Part shown: positions 35,891-44,967 of the stretch, in pieces
How positions within the stretch are numbered: the first letter of the stretch is position 1
How the letters are laid out: each line of letters opens with the position of its first letter
Assembly: GCF_000730385.1 (NCBI RefSeq)
Contig: NZ_CP008849.1
Coordinates: 124,001-188,000 of the forward strand
Origin: Alteromonas australica
GTDB taxonomy: Bacteria > Pseudomonadota > Gammaproteobacteria > Enterobacterales > Alteromonadaceae
Length of the DNA stretch: 64,000 nt
Reading direction: 5' to 3'
Notes under the pieces: model-generated
Databases searched by the model: none
Seen by the model: the letters and a program-made list of their open reading frames with translations, nothing else
Told to the model about the DNA's origin: nothing
Translations under genes and position numbers: made by a program

Positions 35891-37407
35891 CAAACTGGCC
35901 AAAGTCGTACCCCCTGGCACTATTGATAGCGCTGATGGCTTTATTGCCCGTCGGCGTTTTGTTTTCTTTAGCCCAAGACAGTGCGCAATTTTTCGATACC
36001 CATAATTTGCGGGTTTTAGGTAACACCCTTGCCTTAATGACGTTAACCATAATAGGTTCGGTACTTATTGGTGTTCCCCTAGCGTTATTCACCGCTTATG
36101 TACAAATGCCGTTTAAGCGATTCTGGCTGATTGTTTTAGCCGCGCCTCTTGCGCTACCTAGTTACATTGGTGCCTTCGCCATGTATTTTTCGTTTGGTCG
36201 CGGGGGAGAAATTGAAAATGTTTTGGGTGTGAGCACGCCTCCTATTAGCGGGTTATGGGGCTCGGCACTGGTGATGAGCCTTTATACCTACCCCTTTGTT
36301 ATGATGACCACACGCTCAAGCCTACTCAGCTTAGATGCAAGCTTGGTGAATGCCGCGCGAACCTTAGGGTTATCGTTAGGCGCCAGTTTATGGCGGGTGG
36401 TATTACCGAGAGTGGTCAATAGTATTGCCGCTGGCGCTTTATTAGCGGCTTTGTATGCGTTATCTGATTTTGGTACGCCGGCCATTATGGGGTTAGACAC
36501 CTTTACCCGGGTTATCTTTGTGGAATACAACGCCTTTGGCTTAAGCCAAGCGGCCATGTTAAGTCTGCAGCTTATGGTTATTGTTGGGCTAATACTCTTT
36601 ATTGAAAGCCGTATCAGTGGCGCCACAGAGCGCCCAGGTAGACATTTATCTCTCTTTCCGGCGCCTTGGCAACGTAATCTGATGTTGCTTGCAACCATGC
36701 CCATTGTATTCATGAGTATTGTCCTGCCATTGGCAATATTTACGCTTTGGTTGGTACGGGAAGGTACGGGTGGCTTCGAGTTCAGTTATGCTTGGAATTC
36801 CGCCCATGCGTCTTTTATTGCCGCTATTGTGGCTGTGCTATTAGCCATTCCAGTTGCTCACGCTGCTATTGCAGGCAAAGCGGGGCGTTTAATGGAACGA
36901 ATTACCTATTTCGGCTTTGGCGTGCCCGGTATTGTGATGGGAACAGCTTTGGTTTACGTGGGTCTGCAACTCCCAGCGTTTTACCAAACCTTAAGCTTGT
37001 TGGTGATGGCTTATGTGCTGCGGTTTATTCCCTTAGCGGTAGGCAGTGTAAGAACCACCGCAGAGAATATCGATTCCGGTTTGGTGAAAGCCGCGCGGGT
37101 GCTTGGCGCATCGCCACGAGAAGCCTTTATCCGCATAACGCTACCTTTAACCCTTCGTGGTATGATTGCTGGCGCAGCGTTGGTTTTTCTAGAAGCGATG
37201 CGTGAATTACCGGCCACATTAATGTTGGGGCCAACAGGGTTTGAAACTCTTGCTACCTATATGTGGCGAGTATACGAAGCTGGCTACTTCGGCCGCGCTG
37301 CGGTGCCGGGTTTACTACTTGTCTTGTTATCTGGCGTGGGGTTAATACTCATGCTGTCGGGCGAACGCAAAGCCCAATTTACTGTTACTGAGGATAAAGG
37401 GTCGTAA
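35887..37407 (+). CDS. Ferric-iron ABC transporter permease (FbpB-type, two fused domains)
   Basis: A 506-residue inner-membrane protein with about 12 helices and two binding-protein-dependent transport domains in tandem, each with an EAA-like loop (AARTLGLSLGASLWRVVLPR near residue 160 and AARVLGASPREAFIRITLPLTLRG near 405). This duplicated layout is typical of the FbpB/SfuB iron(III) permeases. The start is a GTG at 35887 that overlaps the FbpA stop. It overlaps the ATPase gene by one base (TAATG). Confidence 0.92.
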   Translation: MTNWPKSYPLALLIALMALLPVGVLFSLAQDSAQFFDTHNLRVLGNTLALMTLTIIGSVLIGVPLALFTAYVQMPFKRFWLIVLAAPLALPSYIGAFAMYFSFGRGGEIENVLGVSTPPISGLWGSALVMSLYTYPFVMMTTRSSLLSLDASLVNAARTLGLSLGASLWRVVLPRVVNSIAAGALLAALYALSDFGTPAIMGLDTFTRVIFVEYNAFGLSQAAMLSLQLMVIVGLILFIESRISGATERPGRHLSLFPAPWQRNLMLLATMPIVFMSIVLPLAIFTLWLVREGTGGFEFSYAWNSAHASFIAAIVAVLLAIPVAHAAIAGKAGRLMERITYFGFGVPGIVMGTALVYVGLQLPAFYQTLSLLVMAYVLRFIPLAVGSVRTTAENIDSGLVKAARVLGASPREAFIRITLPLTLRGMIAGAALVFLEAMRELPATLMLGPTGFETLATYMWRVYEAGYFGRAAVPGLLLVLLSGVGLILMLSGERKAQFTVTEDKGS

Positions 37408-38438
37408 TGCTACGTGTAAGTGATTTATCAGTGAATTATGGGGATACCCGTGTTGTCGACAAGTTAAACTTAGCGCTTGGGCAAGATGAAATCCTTATGC
37501 TGGTAGGCCCAACAGGTTGTGGCAAAACCACCATACTGCAAGCGCTGGCAGGGCTTATTCCTATCTCTGAAGGAGAAATAAGCTTAGGCAATTGGGCAAG
37601 TACACCTAAAAAGCCGATTCCCCCTGAAAAGCGTAATGTGGGCATGGTATTTCAAGACTTCGCGCTATTTCCTCATTTAACCGTGCAACAAAATGTATGT
37701 TTTCGTTTAAAAGACACACAACTTGCTGATCATTGGCTCAGCCTTTTGGGGCTAGAGAATTTTCGCGATGCCAAACCCGCTCGCTTATCTGGCGGCCAAA
37801 AGCAACGCGTCGCTCTGGCGCGTACCTTAGCCCATGAGCCCGCGTTTGTGTTGTTAGACGAGCCACTTTCAAACCTAGACGCAGCCTTAAAAGACAGCTT
37901 GCGCTGGGAAATTCGCGACGCCCTTAAAAAAGCCGATGTGCCTGCTATTTGGGTGACTCACGACCAAGAAGAAGCCCTTAGCGTAGGCGATAGAGTAGGC
38001 ATATTAAATAAAGGTGTTTTAGAGCAGCTAGATACACCAGAAGCCTGTTATTCCACGCCGGCAAGCCGCTTTGTGGCCCGCTTTATGGGCGAGGCTAGCT
38101 TTTTACAGGCAAGCTACGACAATAACAGTGCATCAAACCCAAATAACACAGTGATAACGGACATAGGTAACGTGCCAGGTACGCCGTTACACCATGCCCA
38201 TGGCGATGTAGATTTACTGGTTAGACCCGATGATTTAAGCCTAAACGGCGCGCATCCCTCTCCCAATGGGACGGTGGAATGGGTACGTTACGAAGGGGAA
38301 AGCCGCTTGTACGCAGTAACGCTAGATAATGGTAGCCACCTTAAAGTGAGGGTTAGCCATGAAAACGCGATTAAGCCGGGAGAGCGTGCCCATGTGCAGC
38401 TTGTGACTACCCATCCTTTGGCTGTATTTCCGAAATAG
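37407..38438 (+). CDS. Ferric-iron ABC transporter ATP-binding protein (FbpC-type)
   Basis: A 343-residue ABC ATPase: Walker A GPTGCGKTT near residue 35, Q-loop FQDFALFPHLTV, signature LSGGQKQRVALARTL near 130, Walker B FVLLDEPLSNLD near 150, H-loop VTHDQEEA. The C-terminal 100 residues form a TOBE-like regulatory domain (LLVRPDDLSLNG). This is the long ATPase type found with FbpB permeases. It is the last gene of the operon; a strong terminator follows 32 bases after its stop. Confidence 0.93.
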   Translation: MLRVSDLSVNYGDTRVVDKLNLALGQDEILMLVGPTGCGKTTILQALAGLIPISEGEISLGNWASTPKKPIPPEKRNVGMVFQDFALFPHLTVQQNVCFRLKDTQLADHWLSLLGLENFRDAKPARLSGGQKQRVALARTLAHEPAFVLLDEPLSNLDAALKDSLRWEIRDALKKADVPAIWVTHDQEEALSVGDRVGILNKGVLEQLDTPEACYSTPASRFVARFMGEASFLQASYDNNSASNPNNTVITDIGNVPGTPLHHAHGDVDLLVRPDDLSLNGAHPSPNGTVEWVRYEGESRLYAVTLDNGSHLKVRVSHENAIKPGERAHVQLVTTHPLAVFPK

Positions 38439-38470
38439 CAGTTTAAGTAATTTATCAGTTTAAAAAAGAA

Positions 38471-38500
38471 AGGGCGGTGAATAAAATCACCGCCCTTTTT
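38471..38500 (+). terminator. Rho-independent terminator after the iron-transport operon
   Basis: A 9-bp stem (GGGCGGTGA / TCACCGCCC) with a 6-base loop, followed by TTTTT. The A-rich upstream flank may let it also serve the convergent mscS gene. Confidence 0.88.
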
Positions 38501-38538
38501 CGCGTTAACCTATGGGTAAGTTTCAGCGAAATTCGTTG

Positions 38539-39369
38539 CTACGCACTTTCGTTAACCACAATCACTTTGCGATGAGGGAAAGGTATTTCAATATTGGCTT
38601 CATCCAGCGCTTTTTTGATTTGCTCAGGGACTGAGAAGCGAATGTCGAAATAGTGCTCACCATGACAAAATGGGCGAACAATAAAATCGACAGAACTGTC
38701 GTTCAAGGTAGATACTTCAACAAAGGGCGCAGGATCTTTTAGCACGTGAGGGTGTTCAGCTAATACCTTATCAATAACGGCCCGGGCAGCATCAGTATTT
38801 TCGTTATAGGCCACACCAAACGTCATATCGACACCACGAATTTCATGATGGGAATGGTTTACGATTTGCTCGCCCCAAATTTGGCTATTGGGAATAATAA
38901 TTTGTTGGTTGTCGAAAGTTTGTAGAATGGTGGTGAATAAATCCACTTCGGTAACTTTTCCAAATTTACCTGCCGCGTCAACAAAGTCATTAACTTTATA
39001 AGGGCGAAAGATAAGTAGCATAACCCCAGCAGCAAGGTTTGAAAGCGTTCCTTGCAGTGCCAAACCTATGGCTAAACCCGCCGCGCCTAATAGCGCGATA
39101 ATAGAAGCCGTTTGAACACCAAATCGATTCAGTACGGCAATGCCCACAAAAGCTAATATGGTGTAGCGGGCCACACTACCAAAAAATTTAAATAGGGTGT
39201 CATCTAATTGGGGGTGGCGGTTAGCAATGGCTACTATGCCTTTATACACTTTACCTGCTACCCAAAGGCCAACAATTAAAATGGCTAACGCAAGCAAAAT
39301 ATTGGTTGCCCACGCTAACGCGGCAGGCAAATATTGATTGATGTCTAAAGACGCCAAAAAGTCTTCCAT
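38539..39369 (-). CDS. mscS: Small-conductance mechanosensitive channel MscS
   Basis: Releases osmolytes on membrane tension. The 276-residue protein has three N-terminal membrane helices (the first around ALAWATNILLALAILIVGLWVAG), the pore-helix signature VQTASIIALLGAAGLAIGLALQGTLSNLAAGVMLL near residues 85-120, and the beta-domain (FRPYKVNDFVDAAGK). I start at the ATG at 39369, which aligns with E. coli MscS (MEDLNVV, 286 aa) and has GAGGA upstream; a TTG 20 codons earlier is in frame but unlikely. Confidence 0.93.
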   Translation of the reverse strand: MEDFLASLDINQYLPAALAWATNILLALAILIVGLWVAGKVYKGIVAIANRHPQLDDTLFKFFGSVARYTILAFVGIAVLNRFGVQTASIIALLGAAGLAIGLALQGTLSNLAAGVMLLIFRPYKVNDFVDAAGKFGKVTEVDLFTTILQTFDNQQIIIPNSQIWGEQIVNHSHHEIRGVDMTFGVAYNENTDAARAVIDKVLAEHPHVLKDPAPFVEVSTLNDSSVDFIVRPFCHGEHYFDIRFSVPEQIKKALDEANIEIPFPHRKVIVVNESA

Positions 39370-39648
39370 GGACTCAATTCCTCTAACATTTAATGTGTGA
39401 TTATTCGTTTTTATTGAGTCGCTGCTCAATGTAGGGGGTAGTTATAGGTGAATTACTCTACATTTAGTATTGTTAATAAGTATGAATATCCAAATCTAAT
39501 GCCAATGACAGAAGATTAAATTCAGCGTAAAACACGGGTTGGCGTTGAGCGACGTGGGTAATTACGTATAATCCACGCACACGTAAAGCGCTTACACAAG
39601 GCAGAACGCTTCGCGTGGACTCATGTAATAACCTAAGGTGAAGGCAAA

Positions 39649-40830
39649 GTGATAAAGCGTGATGTAATTGTAATTGGTGCCGGAGCAGCCGGGCTGTTTT
39701 GCGCAGCGCAAGCCGGTGCGCGAGGCCGTAGCGTAGAGGTGCTAGATCACGCCAAAAAAGTGGGGCGAAAAATACTGATGTCTGGCGGTGGGCGTTGTAA
39801 TTTCACCAATATGTATGCTGAACCCGCTAATTTCTTATCGCAAAACCCGCACTTTTGTAAGTCGGCATTAAGCCGCTATACCCAATGGGACTTTATCGCC
39901 TTGGTGGCCGAGCACGGCATTGCCTATCATGAGAAAACCTTGGGGCAGCTATTTTGTGATGACAGCGCGAAAGACATTGTCGATTTATTGCTAAAAGAAT
40001 GCAGCAAGGCCCATGTCACTGTGACTACACGCTGCGAAATCCTCAGTGTGGAAAAGTGCGAAAGTGGGTACTTACTGTCTACATCGAACGGCGATTACCA
40101 GTGTGAGTCTTTAGTGGTCGCCACAGGCGGATTGAGTATGCCGAAACTAGGCGCCACCCCTTTCGGTTATAAAATTGCCCAGCAGTTTGGCTTAAATGTG
40201 CTTCCTACCAGAGCCGCTTTGGTGCCCTTTACCTTACATGAAAAAGACAAAGCGACACTGGCTGAGTTAAGCGGTATCGCGGTGGATGTGTACGCAAGTT
40301 GCAACGACACCACGTTTAAAGAAGCCATGCTTTTTACCCACCGAGGCTTGAGTGGCCCGGCCATGTTACAAATTTCCAGTTACTGGGAAGCGGGCGATAC
40401 ACTCAGCATCAACACATTGCCCAACGACGATAGCCATGAATTACTAGAGACAGCCAGAACATCCACACCCGATGCGCTACTGGCTACCTGTTTAAACAAA
40501 GTGTTTCCCAAGCGCATGGTGCAAAGCTTCATTGATTATCATCAGTGGCGAAACGTACCCGTGAAGCAACTGACTCATGGCGAATGCGATGCCATCGCGA
40601 ATACGCTAGAAAACTGGCCAGTGAAGCCCAACGGCACCGAAGGTTACCGAACCGCAGAAGTCACCATTGGCGGCGTAGATACCAACGAACTCTCATCAAA
40701 AACCATGATGGCTAAAAACGTGGAAGGCCTCTATTTCATTGGCGAAGTGGTAGACGTCACCGGCTGGCTAGGCGGCTTTAACTTCCAATGGGCCTGGAGC
40801 AGCGGCTGGGCTGCGGGGCAGGTGGTGTGA
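39649..40830 (+). CDS. BaiN/HI0933-family FAD-dependent oxidoreductase
   Basis: A 393-residue flavoprotein with the N-terminal FAD Rossmann motif VIVIGAGAAGLFCAAQAGARG, the family segment KILMSGGGRCNFTNM near residue 42, VVATGGLSMPKLGATPFGYKIA near 155, and the C-terminal GLYFIGEVVDVTGWLGGFNFQWAWSSG. It belongs to the HI0933-like family (TIGR00275 type) of uncertain reaction; some members reduce bile-acid enones. The start is a GTG at 39649. A 9-bp inverted repeat around its stop codon (40824-40845) may serve as a convergent terminator. Confidence 0.93.
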   Translation: MIKRDVIVIGAGAAGLFCAAQAGARGRSVEVLDHAKKVGRKILMSGGGRCNFTNMYAEPANFLSQNPHFCKSALSRYTQWDFIALVAEHGIAYHEKTLGQLFCDDSAKDIVDLLLKECSKAHVTVTTRCEILSVEKCESGYLLSTSNGDYQCESLVVATGGLSMPKLGATPFGYKIAQQFGLNVLPTRAALVPFTLHEKDKATLAELSGIAVDVYASCNDTTFKEAMLFTHRGLSGPAMLQISSYWEAGDTLSINTLPNDDSHELLETARTSTPDALLATCLNKVFPKRMVQSFIDYHQWRNVPVKQLTHGECDAIANTLENWPVKPNGTEGYRTAEVTIGGVDTNELSSKTMMAKNVEGLYFIGEVVDVTGWLGGFNFQWAWSSGWAAGQVV

Positions 40831-40861
40831 GAAATCTCTCACACCCGTACACAATGAACCC

Positions 40862-42253
40862 TTAATTGGTATAGCGGAAAAGCTGATAAGGCGCGCCGCC
40901 ATAGTCGTAATCGCTCAATATCAAATTAATAACATCACCTTTTTCAATATCGTATACCGTGGTTTCAAGCAATAAGTCGTCAGTATCGGCGTCGTACACG
41001 TAAATATCGTAATCGCCGGCTTCAGTTTCAATGTTTAAGCTGCTGAGGTAGGAAATGTTGTCCGATGCATCGTAGGAGTCGGGGTTACTACCCTGTTCAA
41101 TCACTTTCACGGTGATAGACGTACTGCTTTCATTGTCAATATTATGGGCAATAAGGAGTTTGGCGTGGGTGTCTATTACCCGTAAGTCTTCGGTATGCGA
41201 ATAGGCTGTTACTGTGCTGCTTGTATCACCCGAGCTCAGTAGCATCACAATTTGGTCGGCGTACATATCAATACTGGTGCTTTCTAGCACGGCACTGGTG
41301 TCGGTATCTTTAAGATAAATATCGACGCTATTGGCGTCATCGGTATCGTCAATGTCTACGCTTATTAAGGGCGAAATATCACCAAAGTAAAGCGCTTCTA
41401 TGGCAGTACTACTGCTACTGTCTTTAGCAACGGCGATGGCGCTTGTACCCACAATGTTATTACTTACCCTTAGGTAGCTGTCTTGTGCTTCGTTAGTGAG
41501 TTGACGTGCGCCGTCATCGTTTAACTCTATAATGCTGTAAAAGGGGTCGTCGAAGCCCGCATTTTCATAGCTAACGAATACGTAGGAAAGTGCCTCGCCT
41601 TCTTCAATGCTTATGTCGTTTTTCATGGCTAAAATTGTGTCTGTTCCTGACTCGGTGAACACTAATTTATAATCCCCAGCATCCAGGCTAACTTCGCCAC
41701 TGTAGTCTTCAGCAGCCAGCGTGTAATCCACCGTTTTATTGGTGAGTGACGCGTCGGCATCCAGAATATAAACATCTACGGCATCGTTTATATTGGCTAA
41801 GTTGGCAAATTGCACCAAGGCGTAGCCATCGTCAAAATCATCGTCATAAATATCTGAAATATCTATGCTTATCTCCATTGTGCTTGGTGCATCAGCATCG
41901 CCATATAAAATATAGCTGTGCAGGTTTTTTTTGCTCACTTTTAAGCTGTCTTCGCTGATAAAGTCATCATTTTCTGTGTTAGGTAAGATTTGATTGAATT
42001 CAATATCGAAGGTGGAATTCGTCACGTAGGTATATGCAGTGGCTTCGCTAAAAGCCAAAGTGGCTTCAGATTCATCCTCCACAATAAATTCTATTTCTGG
42101 GGATTGGGGCACTAAGTTAACGTATTGGGCGTAACCGTAGCTATCACCTTCTTCATCGTCATCCGCCACATATACACAGCCAGATAAATACAACGAGGTG
42201 ATAAGGGTGAAGCTGATAAAGCGTTTTGAAACAATAAACATATTTGAACCCAT
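40862..42253 (-). CDS. DUF4397-like, Asp-rich lipoprotein
   Basis: A 463-residue exported protein of unknown function. A lipoprotein signal peptide (KRFISFTLITSLYLSGC) puts the lipidated cysteine near residue 26, followed by a very acidic linker (VADDDEEGDS). The body appears to be about four repeats of a 90-100-residue beta-rich module (for example QFANLANINDAVDVYILDAD and SLDAGDYKLVFTESGT) resembling DUF4397 domains, which are common in cell-surface proteins. The acidic, Thr/Ser-poor composition fits a calcium- or salt-adapted surface protein. Two start codons (MGSN or MFIV) are possible. Monocistronic. Confidence 0.8.
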   Translation of the reverse strand: MGSNMFIVSKRFISFTLITSLYLSGCVYVADDDEEGDSYGYAQYVNLVPQSPEIEFIVEDESEATLAFSEATAYTYVTNSTFDIEFNQILPNTENDDFISEDSLKVSKKNLHSYILYGDADAPSTMEISIDISDIYDDDFDDGYALVQFANLANINDAVDVYILDADASLTNKTVDYTLAAEDYSGEVSLDAGDYKLVFTESGTDTILAMKNDISIEEGEALSYVFVSYENAGFDDPFYSIIELNDDGARQLTNEAQDSYLRVSNNIVGTSAIAVAKDSSSSTAIEALYFGDISPLISVDIDDTDDANSVDIYLKDTDTSAVLESTSIDMYADQIVMLLSSGDTSSTVTAYSHTEDLRVIDTHAKLLIAHNIDNESSTSITVKVIEQGSNPDSYDASDNISYLSSLNIETEAGDYDIYVYDADTDDLLLETTVYDIEKGDVINLILSDYDYGGAPYQLFRYTN

Positions 42254-42325
42254 AGATTAGCGATATTCTATGAGCCTGAATTTATTTAATAGTTGTGCAA
42301 AGGGATGTAAATATTACTTAAAGAA

Positions 42326-42354
42326 GCGCATTGCGGCGAAAAACCGCAATGCAT
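42326..42354 (-). terminator. Hairpin after the TonB receptor, possible terminator
   Basis: GCATTGCGG and CCGCAATGC pair as a perfect 9-bp stem with a 7-base loop. Read on the minus strand it is followed by CTTCTTTAAG, only partly U-rich. It lies just after the receptor stop. Confidence 0.5.
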
Positions 42355-42362
42355 AACGCGGC

Positions 42363-44429
42363 TTAGAATCGGTACATAACCGTGGCGCGAAGGGTACGAG
42401 GTTCTATCACGTGATAGTGAATATCGTCGGTTTCAGTGCCTTGGGCGTCGGTTGAAAGGCGAGACGCATAATAGTAATCAATGTCGTGAGCATCACTGTC
42501 GGTGAGGTTAAGCACATCTAATTGCAAAACCCAATTGTTCATTTTATATCCTGCCCGCAAGTTAAATACGGTACTTGCGTCTGAGGTGATACTGTTATCC
42601 TCAACAAGCGGGCGTTCACCAAAATGTCGAGCCCTTAGGCTGCCAAACAGGCCGTTGTCGAAGTGAGCAGACACGCCTGCTTGTACCACGTTTTTGATTG
42701 CACCTGGAATGTGATCGCCTTCAGGTGCGGCATCAGTAAACTCAGCGTCGGTGTAGGCATATTCAAGGTCAATAGACCAATTGTGGTCAAGCTGATAGTA
42801 AAGTGCGACTTCTGCCCCTTTACGTTTAGATGCGCGGCTGGCTTCGGTGTTACCGGCATCACCTACAAACAACAATTCACTGTCTAAAGATAGCTGCCAC
42901 ACTGACAACGAGGCATTCAGCGTTTCATCAATAAAGCCCCGCAGACCGGCTTCAACCCCCGTTGAACGAACCAGCGGATCTACCCCGTCTACAGCATCGC
43001 CAGAACTAGGGTCTACGTGAATGGTGGTGCCCCTGGCATCGTTAGAGTGTAACCCTTGCCCTGCTGACCCATACAGTTCCCATTCGGGGGTCAAAGTGTA
43101 TACCGCACTGGCTTTTAACGACGTGATGTCATCACTGGCCGTACCGCTATTCGGTGATAAATCAACGCCATTTGCATTAACACCGGCTAAGTCTTGCACG
43201 TCAAAATCAAAATAATCGTAACGCAAGCCAAGCACTGTGCGTAAGTTTTGTGTCCAGTAGGTTTGGTTATTCACATAAACACCCACACTCGACTCTGTTA
43301 CCTCGTCACGACGAATGACGCCCAAACGCTGTCGGGCTTGCGTGTGATACAAACCCACTTCATCGATATCATCTATTCGCACTTGCGTGCCAATAGTGGT
43401 GGTAGAGGGCTGGCCAAATAGGGTGTGATCTTGCCAATAACTGACCTCACCGCCATATACAGTGCGGTCGTCCACTTGTTCAAACTGGTCGCCATTTTCA
43501 GGGTCATCAAGAAAATACGTAAAATTGGACCACAAGTTCATGCTGTACGACATCACATAAGCATTTGCGACCACGTTGTCGCCGCGCCAATTCGCGCAAA
43601 GACTGTAACGATCCGATTGCCCTCCCACAGTGGTATCTAAAGACCCTAATTCATCAATTAGCCCGCTTTCTACTGCGCGCTCGGGGATTTGATCAGCGCT
43701 GTTCCAGCTGTTGTCATAACCCATAAAGGTGAGGCTGAATTCGCCCTTTTCTTGCTTATTCACCCATTTGGCTAACACATTGGTTTTATCCACGTCTTCG
43801 TCAATATCGCTCCAGGGGCCATCGTAGGTATTGCGTTCACCCGCCAAAACGACGCGGTTTGTGTCATTAATGGTGACATCTCCTAAGCCAACTAACCGTA
43901 GAAAGTTATCTTCTCCAACTGTCGCACTCATGAGAGGGGTAGAGGCCTGGTTAATGGTCGTTAACGTTGCACTACCGGCACCACTGAAGTCGCCTACGTC
44001 AGCGTAGTACACGCCCTTTTTATAGTTGAGAGACTGCACGGCTTCTGGGATAACAAAATTAAGGTCGGTGTAGCCTTGCCCATGACCATGGGTGCGCATA
44101 TTCACCGGCATGCCATCAACAAAAGTGGCAAAGTCAGTGCCATGATCTAAATTGAAACCGCGTAAAAAATATTGATTCGCTTTGCCCGTGCCGCTGTGCT
44201 GTGTCACGACCATGCCCGGAATGAACTCCAGTATTTCACCGGTGCGTAAAATTGGGCGTAGTTGAATTTCTTCCTGGCCCACAACCCCTTGCGATGCTGA
44301 AATAGCTTCTCCCACTAAGCTAACTTGTCGGCCAGACACGGTGACTTTTTCAATATCATGGCTGTTGCCTTCGTGAGCATTAGCTTGTAAAGCGGCAAGA
44401 ACAAGCAGAGCTATGGGCGTTTTTTTCAC
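42363..44429 (-). CDS. TonB-dependent receptor, probably metal-related
   Basis: A 688-residue outer-membrane receptor. The signal peptide (KKTPIALLVLAALQANA) is followed by a short His-containing segment (HEGNSHD) and a TonB-box-like IEKVTVSGRQ. The plug shows ILRTGEILEFIPGMVVTQHSG, YFLRGFNLDHGTDFATFVDG and a His-rich loop (NMRTHGHGQGYTDLNF). The barrel ends in RATVMYRF with a terminal Phe. It is divergent from a BlaI/M56 pair that has a Cys/His-rich loop. The His-rich segments and that regulator suggest metal or metal-complex uptake, but this is inference. Confidence 0.88.
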   Translation of the reverse strand: MKKTPIALLVLAALQANAHEGNSHDIEKVTVSGRQVSLVGEAISASQGVVGQEEIQLRPILRTGEILEFIPGMVVTQHSGTGKANQYFLRGFNLDHGTDFATFVDGMPVNMRTHGHGQGYTDLNFVIPEAVQSLNYKKGVYYADVGDFSGAGSATLTTINQASTPLMSATVGEDNFLRLVGLGDVTINDTNRVVLAGERNTYDGPWSDIDEDVDKTNVLAKWVNKQEKGEFSLTFMGYDNSWNSADQIPERAVESGLIDELGSLDTTVGGQSDRYSLCANWRGDNVVANAYVMSYSMNLWSNFTYFLDDPENGDQFEQVDDRTVYGGEVSYWQDHTLFGQPSTTTIGTQVRIDDIDEVGLYHTQARQRLGVIRRDEVTESSVGVYVNNQTYWTQNLRTVLGLRYDYFDFDVQDLAGVNANGVDLSPNSGTASDDITSLKASAVYTLTPEWELYGSAGQGLHSNDARGTTIHVDPSSGDAVDGVDPLVRSTGVEAGLRGFIDETLNASLSVWQLSLDSELLFVGDAGNTEASRASKRKGAEVALYYQLDHNWSIDLEYAYTDAEFTDAAPEGDHIPGAIKNVVQAGVSAHFDNGLFGSLRARHFGERPLVEDNSITSDASTVFNLRAGYKMNNWVLQLDVLNLTDSDAHDIDYYYASRLSTDAQGTETDDIHYHVIEPRTLRATVMYRF

Positions 44430-44529
44430 AATAGTTCCTTAATGGGTATACGTTAATTGGGCACTTTCTGGTAACGTGCATTTTTGTATTATTACTGCCT
44501 TTACTAAAACCTATAAGAGGTCGGTGTTC

Positions 44530-44967
44530 GTGAAAGAGCTTTATCGGGGATTAAGTCAGTGGCTAGGCGGAAAACCTTCGCAACACAGCCTCCCTGCATT
44601 AGGTGGGCGTGAAATAGACGTCCTTAAGGTGTTGTGGCAACACGGAGAGCTAAGTGCTCAGGAAGTGCTTACCTTTTTTGCTAATGAGCAACTCTCGCTG
44701 AGTACAATGCAAAGTACGCTGGAACGCTTGTTTCGTAAAAATATGCTTACCCGCTACAAGCAGGGGCGCTCGTACCGCTATGCGCCAGCATTATCTCAAA
44801 GCACCGTGGTCAGCCGCTTGATGGGGGAAATTGCCGACCAGTTAGGTAATGGTGAATCCCAGGTGATAGTCAGTGGTTTCATGTCGTATATTGAAGGGCA
44901 AACGTCAAAAGAAGAGGCAGAAAAGCTGTCTTCTTACCTTCCTTCTCATGAGGAGAAGGATGACTGA
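44530..44967 (+). CDS. BlaI/MecI/CopY-family repressor
   Basis: A winged-helix repressor of about 145 residues. The DNA-binding part reads GGREIDVLKVLWQHGELSAQEVL, STMQSTLERLFRKNMLTRYKQGRSYRY, typical of Penicillinase_R proteins, with a C-terminal dimer and cleavage region. I take the GTG at 44530, which has AGAGG nine bases upstream; in-frame GTGs at 44524 and 44476 are alternatives. The stop overlaps the start of the M56 peptidase gene, as in BlaI-BlaR1 pairs. No beta-lactamase gene is near; the divergent TonB receptor is the likely target. Confidence 0.9.
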   Translation: MKELYRGLSQWLGGKPSQHSLPALGGREIDVLKVLWQHGELSAQEVLTFFANEQLSLSTMQSTLERLFRKNMLTRYKQGRSYRYAPALSQSTVVSRLMGEIADQLGNGESQVIVSGFMSYIEGQTSKEEAEKLSSYLPSHEEKDD

